Below, in pieces: positions 9,022 through 16,807 of a stretch of DNA of 64,000 nucleotides (position 1 is its first letter; every line of letters starts with the position of its first letter). The notes beneath the pieces were generated by a model that saw nothing but the letters and a program-made list of their open reading frames with translations, did not search any database and was not told the DNA's origin. The position numbers were made by a program, and so were the translations under genes. Location of the stretch: positions 124,001-188,000 of the forward strand of contig JAGFJJ010000031.1 in NCBI GenBank assembly GCA_024102815.1. Direction: 5' to 3'. Source of the DNA: Phycisphaerae bacterium. GTDB lineage: Bacteria > Planctomycetota > Phycisphaerae > UBA1845.

Positions 9022-10581
9022 TCAATGGTGCTGGAGACCCTCCGTGTCGACATCCCGTGCCAGCATGAGCGGACCGACGGCGTCCTCCACGGCCTGAAGG
9101 ATCGAACCATCGGCCACCAGCTCGCCGATGGCCGCGATGTCCGGGTGCAGGGGGCGGTCGTCGACCAGCCTGGGGACCTTGGCCCGGATGACGTCGTACG
9201 CGGCGGCCGTTCCCTTGCCGGGGCGGCGTCCCTCGTGGAACTCGAAGGCCTGCGCCGCCGACATCATCTCGATGGCCAGGACGGTGCGGACGTTCTTGAG
9301 GATCTCCGTGCACTTGCGGACCGCGATCGGTCCCATGCTGACGTGGTCTTCCTGGTCGGCCGAGACGCTGATGGAGTCCACCGACGCGGGGTGGGACAGC
9401 ACCTTGTTCTCCGAGACCAGCGCCGCCGCAGTGTACTGAGCGACCATCAAGCCTGAATTAAGACCTTTGCCCTCGACGAGAAAATCCGGGAGGCCCGAGA
9501 GCACGGGGTTCATCAGGCGGTTGGTGTGCCGCTCGGAGAGATTGGCCACTTCGGACATCGCGATGCAGAGGAAATCGATGACCATGCCCACGCCCTGGCC
9601 GTGAAAATTGCCGGCGGCGAAGTACTCGCCCTCTTCCCCGAAGAAGAGCGGGTTGTCAGCGGCCGAGTTCATCTCGATGTCGATGATGCGGCGGACGTGT
9701 TCGAGCGTGTCCAGCGAGGGCCCGAGGATCTGCGGCGTGCAGCGCATGCTGTAGCCGTCCTGCACTTTTCCGGTTTTGTTTGCCAGAATCGCGCTTCCGG
9801 CGAGCATCCGCAGGAGATTCGCCGCGACGGCATTCTGGCCGGGATAGGGGCGTACGCGATGGACGAGGGGGTGGTAGGCCCGCTCGACGGCGCGAAGTGC
9901 GTCCAGCGCCATGGCACCGGCAATCATGGCGTTCTTGAGCACGCGCTCGGCGTCGTAGACGAGCAGGGCCGCCCCGGCCGTCATCATCTGTGACCCGTTG
10001 ATGAGCCCCAGGCCTTCCTTGGGCGTCAGGTCGGTGGGCTCGACACCCGCGCGGCGCATGGCCTGTCCGCCGGGCATGAGCTCGCCTTTGTAGTACGCGC
10101 GACCTTCGCCGATGGCCACTTCCGCGAATTGCGACAGCGGGGACAGGTCGCCGCTGGTTCCGAGCGACCCCTTTTCCTGCACGTACGGCACAACACCCTT
10201 GTTGATCATGTTCACGATGGTGTCGATGAGTTTCAGGCGCACGCCGGAAAAGCCCTTGGCCAGCGTATTCGCGCGGCAGGTCATGGCCGCCCGGACGACG
10301 TCCTCAGGCTGGGGATTTCCGGTTCCGGCGGAGTGGCTGTAGATGATGCGGCGCTGGAGCTCGGCGCTCTGCTCCGGCGAGATGCGGATGCGGGCGAATT
10401 CGCCGATGCCGGTGGTTACGCCATAGATGGCGACGTTTTCCTTGATGAAGCGCTCGATGACCTCGCGGGAGCGCTGCATCCGCTCGCGCGATTCGGGAGC
10501 GACGGAGACGGTGGCCCCATGGCGTGCCACGGCGCAGAGCGATTCAATCGTCAGGGATTTGCCGTCCAGTACGACTTCCAT
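9022..10581 (-). CDS. MIO-family aromatic amino acid ammonia-lyase or aminomutase
   Basis: This 519-residue enzyme belongs to the histidine/phenylalanine/tyrosine ammonia-lyase superfamily. It shows the catalytic Tyr53 in YGVTTGIGE, the substrate-pocket segment LQRRIIYSHSAG, the prosthetic-group motif GSLGTSGDLSPLSQ (Thr142-Ser143-Gly144), and later GLGLINGSQ, RPYPGQ, SAADNPLFF, FHGQ and EDHVSMGP. The methylidene-imidazolone cofactor normally forms from Ala-Ser-Gly. Thr-Ser-Gly is reported for the Pantoea phenylalanine aminomutase, so aminomutase activity is an option. The Ser-His pair in the pocket resembles histidine lyase. No urocanase or other hut gene is near. ATG 10581 follows GGAAAGGAAG. 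Confidence 0.88.
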   Translation of the reverse strand: MEVVLDGKSLTIESLCAVARHGATVSVAPESRERMQRSREVIERFIKENVAIYGVTTGIGEFARIRISPEQSAELQRRIIYSHSAGTGNPQPEDVVRAAMTCRANTLAKGFSGVRLKLIDTIVNMINKGVVPYVQEKGSLGTSGDLSPLSQFAEVAIGEGRAYYKGELMPGGQAMRRAGVEPTDLTPKEGLGLINGSQMMTAGAALLVYDAERVLKNAMIAGAMALDALRAVERAYHPLVHRVRPYPGQNAVAANLLRMLAGSAILANKTGKVQDGYSMRCTPQILGPSLDTLEHVRRIIDIEMNSAADNPLFFGEEGEYFAAGNFHGQGVGMVIDFLCIAMSEVANLSERHTNRLMNPVLSGLPDFLVEGKGLNSGLMVAQYTAAALVSENKVLSHPASVDSISVSADQEDHVSMGPIAVRKCTEILKNVRTVLAIEMMSAAQAFEFHEGRRPGKGTAAAYDVIRAKVPRLVDDRPLHPDIAAIGELVADGSILQAVEDAVGPLMLARDVDTEGLQHH

Positions 10582-10751
10582 CACAGCTTCCTTTCCATTG
10601 AGCACGAGTTGGGTGTGGATGATACAGCGACCGGTGCCAAATCCCAATGTGGCGAAGGCAAAGGGGAAGGTCCGCGTTCCGCGGTCCGATTCGCGGGATG
10701 GCCCGTGGGACGGCGGGCGGCGTTCGCTCGGTCCATTTTTTGCGTCGTGGA

Positions 10752-10767
10752 TGGCATGCGAATTGCC
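10752..10767 (+). promoter_or_regulatory. Weak sigma-54-like element upstream of the TPR gene
   Basis: TGGCAT-N5-TTGCC (GG and GC 10 bases apart) resembles the sigma-54 -24/-12 consensus with one change in each box. It lies about 120 bases before the TPR start. This could easily be chance. The rest of the 306-base divergent gap 10582-10887 shows nothing recognisable. Confidence 0.25.
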
Positions 10768-10887
10768 CATTGGCCACGCAGGGGGAGGTGCGCGCTGATG
10801 CGCGCCCTCATTGCCCCGCAAGCAGTGTCTGTTGAATTCGTATTCCGGTTCTGGGCGTCAGTGCCCAGCCCTGTCGGAGGAAAGAGA

Positions 10888-11733
10888 ATGCCACGAGTCA
10901 TTTTGCCGGGAATCAGCGTTTTCATCGTTCTTGCAGGCACGGCATGGGCCGGACCGGGTGGTGGCGGCGAGGCTTTCGATCGCGGCAACGCGGCCCTGGC
11001 TCGAGCCGACTTTGATGCCGCCGTCGAGGCATTCCAGGCTGCGGTTCGCGCCGAACCGGAGAACCAGGAGTTCATGCAGACCTTCGCGCTCGTGCGGCAG
11101 ATCCGAGACTTGCGAGAGTCCATCGGGGATGAGCCCGATCCCCTCCGCTGGAGACAGTCCGCCGCCGCGCTCCATGCTTTTTACGCAGAGCATGGATTGT
11201 ACGGCGAGTCGCTGCCGGTCGACCGGAAGCGCTACGACCGGGTTCCATCAGTGGAATCGGCCGCTCTTCTGGCCGAGACGCTGCTGGCGCTCGATCGCGA
11301 TGACGAGGTGATCCAACTGGCCGGCAAGATCGAGCCAAAGAATCGCACGCCGCACCTGAATGCACTGTTGGGTCTCGCGCGGTTTCGTTCGGGCAATAAG
11401 GCGGAGGCCGCGGCGAGTCTTGTGCCTCCGGAGCTGATCTCGGCCGATGCCGGGCCTTCCTGTTTTCTTGCCGTCGCCCGGCTGGCGGCATCTCTGGGAG
11501 ATACCAAGACAACGCTCGCCGCACTCCAGCGGGCGCTCGAGCTGACTCATCCGGGAAGGATTGAAGCGGAGCGGAAGCGGGTGGATGGTACGGCCGAGTT
11601 CGCATCGATGGCGGGCACGCCCGAGTTCCGGGCGGTGCTGGCGACGTCGTCCAAGGTTCACGAATCCAGTTGCAGCGGGGGATCGTCCTGCGGGAGTTGC
11701 CCGAAGCGCGCCCAGTGCAGTGGCGGGAAGTAG
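10888..11733 (+). CDS. Exported TPR protein with Cys-rich tail
   Basis: This is a 281-residue protein with a signal peptide (residues 1-20, GISVFIVLAGTAWA) and a tetratricopeptide repeat (FDRGNAALARADFDAAVEAFQAAVRAEPEN, about residues 28-57). More degenerate helical repeats follow to residue 250, and the tail is SSCSGGSSCGSCPKRAQC with four Cys. ATG 10888 is preceded by GGAGGAAAG. The tail could bind metal or an iron-sulfur centre. It overlaps the downstream polyferredoxin membrane protein, so the two probably act together at the membrane. The substrate is unknown. Confidence 0.75.
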   Translation: MPRVILPGISVFIVLAGTAWAGPGGGGEAFDRGNAALARADFDAAVEAFQAAVRAEPENQEFMQTFALVRQIRDLRESIGDEPDPLRWRQSAAALHAFYAEHGLYGESLPVDRKRYDRVPSVESAALLAETLLALDRDDEVIQLAGKIEPKNRTPHLNALLGLARFRSGNKAEAAASLVPPELISADAGPSCFLAVARLAASLGDTKTTLAALQRALELTHPGRIEAERKRVDGTAEFASMAGTPEFRAVLATSSKVHESSCSGGSSCGSCPKRAQCSGGK

Positions 11734-12974
11734 TCGTTGGATTGGTCGGGGGGCCGTTGAAGCATCCGCTACGAATTTCGCGCTCGGGAGTGCATTCCCC
11801 GGGAACGCTGCGCCGCGTGACGCAGGCCGTATTCCTGCTGCTGACCGTGGCCGGTGTGTTCGTCGTTGCCGGGAACGCCGAGCGCTGGTGCCCTTTCGGC
11901 GGCGTGGAAGCGTTGTACACCTACGCGGTCGAGGGCAACATGACCTGCTCGCTGGGGGTGTCGAACTTCTACATTCTCGGCGCGGTCCTGGTCATGACGC
12001 TGCTGCTTCGCCGCGCCTTCTGCGGTTACGTCTGTCCCGTGGGCACAATTTTCACGTGGACGCGCGGCATCGCCCGCCGGAGCGGCGTTCGGGCCCACGA
12101 GGTTCCAGCGACGCTGGACCGGGCGCTGTCGGTGCTCAAGTATGTGGTCCTCGCGATCATCCTGTTTTTCACATGGCGTACGGCCGAGCTCGTTTTTCGA
12201 GGGTACGATCCCTGTTACGCGCTCATCGGCCGGCACGGAGATGACATCACGTTCTGGGCGTATGTCATCTCCGGCGTTCTCCTCGTCGCGTCGGTATTTC
12301 TTACGATTCCTTTCTGTCGCTGGTTGTGTCCGCTGGCTGCCGTGCTGAACCCGTTCTCGTGGTTCGGGCTGGCGCGTGTGAAGCGCATCGAATCTGACTG
12401 CGTGGAATGCGGGCGCTGCGCCCGGGTCTGCCCGATGGCGATTCCGGTGGATCGCCTCCGCGAAGTGAAAAACGCGCGTTGCATGGCTTGTTTGAAGTGC
12501 GTGGAATCCTGCCCGACCGGCCACGACGGGACCATCGTGTGGGGTCCCCCCGATCGCCTCGGGCGTCGCTGGCCCAGCGGGGTGGCGGTCGGCCTTATCC
12601 TGCTTTGCACATCCGCCGCCGTCGCCGCGGCGTACCTTGCTCCTCTCCCATCATTCCGAACGCACCGTGGCGCGGCGCCGTCGGTGGCCGATCACCTCGA
12701 GCTGCGCATGAACGGGCTCGATTGTCGCGGCCGGGCCAACCTGCTGAAGTACTTCCTGGAGCGCGACGACCTGTACGCAGTTGACGGCTACGTTCAACTG
12801 GAGGCGTGGCCGGGACCCGGGCTCGCCCGGGTTCGGATCTCTTTCGATCCGCAGCGTGCCGACGCCGCCCGCATCCGCCGGGCGATTACCGAGCCCTACT
12901 ATGATGCGGGTTCGGGTATCTTCCGCTTTCCACCCTTTGAGATTGAAGACTACGACGCATTGGCGACACCGTAA
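11715..12974 (+). CDS. NapH/NosR-like membrane polyferredoxin with C-terminal HMA-like domain
   Basis: This is a 419-residue protein with about five transmembrane helices. It has two CxxxCP motifs typical of NapH/NosR/CcoG-type electron-transfer proteins (CGYVCPVG and CRWLCPLAAV). A cytoplasmic double [4Fe-4S] ferredoxin domain follows (CVECGRCARVCP and CMACLKCVESCP), then another TM helix. The last 90 residues (LELRMNGLDCRGRANLL...ARVRISFDP) look like a heavy-metal-associated domain, but with one Cys where CxxC is usual. The likely role is moving electrons across the membrane to an unidentified reductase. The start is uncertain: GTG 11715, TTG 11670 or TTG 11757 are all possible, and all overlap or abut the TPR gene. 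Confidence 0.8.
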   Translation: MQWREVVVGLVGGPLKHPLRISRSGVHSPGTLRRVTQAVFLLLTVAGVFVVAGNAERWCPFGGVEALYTYAVEGNMTCSLGVSNFYILGAVLVMTLLLRRAFCGYVCPVGTIFTWTRGIARRSGVRAHEVPATLDRALSVLKYVVLAIILFFTWRTAELVFRGYDPCYALIGRHGDDITFWAYVISGVLLVASVFLTIPFCRWLCPLAAVLNPFSWFGLARVKRIESDCVECGRCARVCPMAIPVDRLREVKNARCMACLKCVESCPTGHDGTIVWGPPDRLGRRWPSGVAVGLILLCTSAAVAAAYLAPLPSFRTHRGAAPSVADHLELRMNGLDCRGRANLLKYFLERDDLYAVDGYVQLEAWPGPGLARVRISFDPQRADAARIRRAITEPYYDAGSGIFRFPPFEIEDYDALATP

Positions 12975-12994
12975 CGCAGCCGACGTTTCGGCAT

Positions 12995-13396
12995 TTACGC
13001 GTCGGCCGCGCCCATTTGCGTGGTGATCAGGATAATTCCGGCGAATATCAAGGCGATGCCGACAAGCTGGGGCACGTTGAGCCGCTCCCGCAACAGGGGG
13101 TGGAACCGCGCCGCCAGAGCGATTAGCGCAAATCCTCCGCCGGTCATGATGGGATAAGCCAGGCTGATCTTGAGCATCCGGCTCTGGAGGGCGTACATGT
13201 AGAACGCGGCGTTGAGGCCGAAGCATAGCAGCCCGATCACGAGCCACGGACTGGTAAGGACTTGCCGGATCGCTCCGCCGAATCCATCACGAAGCAATCC
13301 ACCCGACTGCTGTATCGGCTGTGTTCCAATCTTCATCAGCAGATTGGCGGCGGCGTTCAGAACGAGGGCGACGAACAGTGCGACAACGTGCTTCAT
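12995..13396 (-). CDS. Small four-helix drug/metabolite transporter (SMR/EmrE-like)
   Basis: This is a 133-residue protein with four hydrophobic helices (about residues 4-22, 43-64, 72-92 and 103-127), the size and layout of half-size drug/metabolite transporters that dimerise. ATG 13396 follows GGGAAGGAG at the right spacing. Features such as NAAANLLMKIG in helix 1 and ISLAYPIMTGGGFALIAL in helix 3 fit SMR-like or ArnE/ArnF-like EamA half-transporters. The SMR Glu in helix 1 is not evident. It is transcribed away from a full-length EamA transporter 146 bases off, suggesting related regulation. The substrate is unknown. Confidence 0.75.
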   Translation of the reverse strand: MKHVVALFVALVLNAAANLLMKIGTQPIQQSGGLLRDGFGGAIRQVLTSPWLVIGLLCFGLNAAFYMYALQSRMLKISLAYPIMTGGGFALIALAARFHPLLRERLNVPQLVGIALIFAGIILITTQMGAADA

Positions 13397-13542
13397 GCGA
13401 CGGACTCCTTCCCGGCGGACCAACCCAACATGGCTTGCGCGGCATTCATAGCGGAATCGCCCGCAACGGACAAATTCCCTGACAGTGCCCCCCGTTTCGG
13501 TCCGTTCGTGCAAGTTGATTTCGGCATCGGTATAGTGCGGAC

Positions 13543-14460
13543 ATGAGCGGGATGTCGGCAGACCTTGTCGGGCAACTATACGCATTGGGGGCGGCCTTGA
13601 CCTGGTCGATCAGCTTGGTGCTGTTTCGCCTTTCCGGCGAACACGTCCCTCCGCTTGCGCTCAACCTCTACAAGAACGTAGTGGCCATGGTTCTGCTGGC
13701 ACTCACGCTGATCATTACCGGTGACAGCGCTGACGTCATCCGCACGTTTCATTGGGAAGACCACGCCATCATGGTCATCAGCGGTTTTCTCGGCATCGCC
13801 CTGGCCGACACCGCCTTTCTCTATGCCTTGAACATGGTCGGCGTGGGGCTTGTCACGGTCATCGAGTGCCTTTATTCCCCGCTCGTCGTTCTTTTCGCCT
13901 TCTTGATGCTCTCGGAGTCCATGACTGGTCTGCAGATCGCCGGGGCGATTTTCGTTCTTTCCGGACTGTTCGTTTCGTCGCGCCACGAGCCGCCGCGGAA
14001 TCGCACGCGCGGGGAGTTGCTCAGCGGCTTCCTGTTTGGAGCGGTCTCCATTGCCCTCATGGCCTACGGCATCGTCCTCGCCCGGCCGGTGCTGGTCGTC
14101 GTGGGATATCCGCTGATCTGGGCGGCGCTGCTTCGACTATCCGCTGGCACGGCCGCGCTGGCGCTGATCGTGCTCGCGTCGCCCAAGCGGAAGCGCTACT
14201 GGTCGGTGTTCAGACCGTCACGTGTCTGGTGGACCTCCGCACCGGCGGCATTCTTCGGAACCTACCTCGCAATGGTCTTCTGGATCGGGGGCTTCAAGCA
14301 CACCCAGGCGGCGATTGCCGCCATTTTGAACCAGACCTCCGTGGCCTTTGCCCTGATTCTGGCCACGTTCATCCTGCATGAACCATTCACGCGGAGGAAG
14401 GCGGTGGCCGTTGCCTTCGCAACGGTCGGCGTAGGGCTGGTCGTGGGCGGCGCGAAATGA
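13543..14460 (+). CDS. EamA-family drug/metabolite transporter
   Basis: This 305-residue protein has ten predicted membrane helices in two five-helix EamA repeats (residues about 8-145 and 160-303), the standard DMT layout. The motif GxxFxLSGLF closes repeat one, and a similar VGVGLVVGG closes repeat two. It is likely an inner-membrane exporter of small metabolites. It starts at ATG 13543; ATG 13552 (MSADLVG) is an alternative. It is divergent from the small transporter on the other strand. Confidence 0.85.
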   Translation: MSGMSADLVGQLYALGAALTWSISLVLFRLSGEHVPPLALNLYKNVVAMVLLALTLIITGDSADVIRTFHWEDHAIMVISGFLGIALADTAFLYALNMVGVGLVTVIECLYSPLVVLFAFLMLSESMTGLQIAGAIFVLSGLFVSSRHEPPRNRTRGELLSGFLFGAVSIALMAYGIVLARPVLVVVGYPLIWAALLRLSAGTAALALIVLASPKRKRYWSVFRPSRVWWTSAPAAFFGTYLAMVFWIGGFKHTQAAIAAILNQTSVAFALILATFILHEPFTRRKAVAVAFATVGVGLVVGGAK

Positions 14461-14641
14461 CGGCGTTTTCGCGGCTCCCCGATGGATGCGCCGCGGTTGC
14501 GACAGGAATCGACAGGATTGAAGGAGTAATCTCCCCACGTCCAGTTGTTTTCCTGTCGTCGCAGCGTGCGTTGGTCAGATGATCTCGGTACGCTGTGATC
14601 CAGGGCCGGAATCGAAAATCTAGACAACCCGAGGAGAAGCC

Positions 14642-15469
14642 ATGTTGACGCCCGATGTCGATCGCCGGATGTTCCTTGCCTTGAGCGCGGGCTCGACCGT
14701 CGGGCTCAGTTTGTGGGGCTTGCCTGACCATGCGCATGCCCAACCTGCGACTGAACATGCGTCAGGCGATGCCGTGGAGCTTCTCGACGGCTTTCCGCAG
14801 CAACCAATTGCCCTGGTACGGGAGGCCGTGACGGTTGCCCACGGGCGATTTGAGCGCCTTCGGGAATTGGTCGACCGCATGCCCGAGTTGGCCAAGTGCC
14901 GTTGGGACTGGGGCTTTGGAGACTGGGAATCGCCGATCGAGGCCGCCTCCCATACGGGCAATCGCGACATCGCCGCGTACCTGATCGACAAGGGAGCGCG
15001 TCCCACCATCTTCACGTTTGCCATGCTCGGGGATCTGGCCGTGGTTCGCGCGATGATTGAATCGCGTCCGGAGTTGCGCCAGACCACGGGACCACATGGA
15101 CTCACCCTGGCTCATCATGCCAGGGTCGGAGGAGAGGCAGCGGCGTCTGTGCGTGGTTACTTGGAAGAAATTGGTCTTGCCGATGACCCCGTTGCCGAGA
15201 TTCCGGATGATGCCCGGCAGCTCGTTCTCGGTCGATACGCCTTCGTCGATGCGGGTGGTGCGGTCTTTGAAGTACAGCACGGCAAGCGCGGTCTGGTCGT
15301 TAAGGGAGAGGGTGGGATCGCAAGGAGCCTCGTACAGATCTCCCCGGACACATTCCATCCGGTCGGAGCTCCCAGCGTGCGTTTCAGATTTGCCCGGGAA
15401 AACGAACGGGCGGCCGGAGGATCTCTGACCTACGGCGGGCGCAGCATCCGGTTCGCGCGGCAAAGCTAG
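14642..15469 (+). CDS. Exported ankyrin-repeat protein
   Basis: This 275-residue protein has an RRMFLALSAGSTVGLSLWGLP signal, a twin-Arg-like (Tat-style) leader, and a likely cleavage after AHAQ. Residues about 55-170 contain ankyrin-like helices (SPIEAASHTGNRDIAAYLIDKGARP, then FAMLGDLAVVRAMIESRPELR, then TLAHHARVGG). The C-terminal 90 residues are beta-rich (LGRYAFVDAGGAVFEVQ). ATG 14642 follows GAGGAG. It is probably a periplasmic or surface protein that binds a partner; the function is unknown. It stands alone between the EamA transporter and the Msr gene. Confidence 0.7.
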   Translation: MLTPDVDRRMFLALSAGSTVGLSLWGLPDHAHAQPATEHASGDAVELLDGFPQQPIALVREAVTVAHGRFERLRELVDRMPELAKCRWDWGFGDWESPIEAASHTGNRDIAAYLIDKGARPTIFTFAMLGDLAVVRAMIESRPELRQTTGPHGLTLAHHARVGGEAAASVRGYLEEIGLADDPVAEIPDDARQLVLGRYAFVDAGGAVFEVQHGKRGLVVKGEGGIARSLVQISPDTFHPVGAPSVRFRFARENERAAGGSLTYGGRSIRFARQS

Positions 15470-15588
15470 TTCGAGCGCGCCGCGGCGTCTCTGCCTTTTC
15501 CCTTGCGTACCCGCGCCGGCGGGGCGCCGTTACATTGCTGTTTCGTATCCTTGTTCGGTCGCGAACAGGGAAATTCCGTTGCCGGCCC

Positions 15589-15594
15589 TATAAT
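15589..15594 (+). promoter_or_regulatory. Probable -10 element upstream of the msrBA gene
   Basis: A perfect TATAAT lies 110 bases before the MsrB-MsrA start, without a good -35 box at 16-18 bases. A short inverted repeat GTTCG/CGAAC (15553-15566) lies just upstream. It supports a start downstream of this point rather than at earlier in-frame codons. Confidence 0.4.
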
Positions 15595-15703
15595 CTCTGG
15601 AGAACGGCGCTTGTGCAACGTACGCCGCGGAGATTGCATCCAAGACGGCAATGTGCATTGGCCGAAATCTGAAAGAGGTTTCGAATACGACGGGAGCATC
15701 GAG

Positions 15704-16783
15704 ATGAAGTCGTTTGAGGGAGTTGGTTTACTGCTCATCATGGCGATCGTTGGATCTGTCGTCCTGCTTCGGATGACCGGACCGCGCAGCAAGGCGGGGG
15801 AGAGCTACGCGGGAACGCCGGGGGCGGGTGAGAACGCCAAGCCGACCCAGGCCAAAATCTCGCGCAGCGGTTACGACGTCACGCCGCTCAGCAAGAGTGA
15901 AGTTGAGAAACTGAGTCAGAAGCTGAACGAGCAGGAGAAGGATATTCTGTTGCGCGATTGCACCGAGCCCGCGTTCACCGGCGGCCTGGTGAAGAACAAG
16001 GACACGGGGATGTACGTCTGCAAGCTCTGTGGACTTCCCCTCTATGCCAGCGATACGAAGTTTGAGTCCGGCACGGGCTGGCCGAGCTTCTTCAAGCCCA
16101 TTGATCCCGATCATGTGAGGGAAGTGCGGGATACCAGCCACGGCATGGTTCGGACGGAGATCGTCTGCGCCCGCTGCGGCGGTCACCTGGGTCACGTGTT
16201 CGAAGACGGACCGGCGCCCACGGGACAGCGCTATTGCATGAATTCTGCCGCGTTGGATTTCGTCAAGGAGGGCAAAGATATGCCGGAAGGGTCACTTCCT
16301 GTCGACAAGAAGACGGCTTACTTCGCCGGCGGCTGTTTCTGGGGAATTGAGGATCAGTTCCAGCAGGTTCCGGGCGTGCTCGACGCCGTATCGGGCTACC
16401 AGGGTGGTCAGACGAAGGACCCCTCGTACAAAGAAGTCTGCACCGGCACGACGGGACATGCGGAAACGGTGCGCGTGACCTATGACGCCAACCGCGTTTC
16501 GTATCGCGAGCTGCTCGAGTGGTTCTTCAAATTCCACAATCCGACGCAGCTCAACCGCCAGGGTCCGGACGTGGGCGAGCAGTATCGCTCCGCGATTTTC
16601 ACCGTGGATGAGGATCAGGCGCGCAAGGCTCGAGCGTACATCGAGGAGCTTTCCAAGTCCGATCGCTTCAAGGGGAAGAAAATCGTGACGCAGGTCGAGC
16701 CGGCCGGTCCCTTCTACGAGGCCGAGCAATACCACCAGGATTACCATGCCAAGCACGGTGGCTCGTGCGCGTTGCCGGGTTAG
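15704..16783 (+). CDS. Fused methionine sulfoxide reductase MsrB-MsrA, membrane anchored
   Basis: This is a 359-residue bifunctional enzyme. An N-terminal membrane segment (residues about 6-24) is followed by MsrB (about 55-190) with zinc motifs CKLCG and CARCGGHLGH and the catalytic Cys178 in RYCMNSAALDF. MsrA follows (about 200-355) with the catalytic Cys211 in GGCFWG and the GYQGG, TGHAETV and GEQYRS motifs. MsrB reduces Met-R-sulfoxide and MsrA reduces Met-S-sulfoxide. The anchor places both in the periplasm, where they would repair oxidised envelope proteins. The order B-A is the reverse of the more familiar A-B fusions. ATG 15704 follows GGGAG; upstream in-frame codons lie before the promoter. 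Confidence 0.92.
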   Translation: MKSFEGVGLLLIMAIVGSVVLLRMTGPRSKAGESYAGTPGAGENAKPTQAKISRSGYDVTPLSKSEVEKLSQKLNEQEKDILLRDCTEPAFTGGLVKNKDTGMYVCKLCGLPLYASDTKFESGTGWPSFFKPIDPDHVREVRDTSHGMVRTEIVCARCGGHLGHVFEDGPAPTGQRYCMNSAALDFVKEGKDMPEGSLPVDKKTAYFAGGCFWGIEDQFQQVPGVLDAVSGYQGGQTKDPSYKEVCTGTTGHAETVRVTYDANRVSYRELLEWFFKFHNPTQLNRQGPDVGEQYRSAIFTVDEDQARKARAYIEELSKSDRFKGKKIVTQVEPAGPFYEAEQYHQDYHAKHGGSCALPG

Positions 16784-16807
16784 TCCACCGGGCGCGCCGC
16801 GGCCGGA

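Noticed and set aside
10129-10887. Longer N-terminus for the TPR protein
   Set aside because: The upstream part is antisense to the ammonia-lyase. ATG 10888 has a ribosome-binding site and starts a signal peptide.
15503-15703. Longer N-terminus for the MsrB-MsrA fusion
   Set aside because: The likely TATAAT at 15589 lies within it, and ATG 15704 starts a membrane anchor after a good ribosome-binding site.
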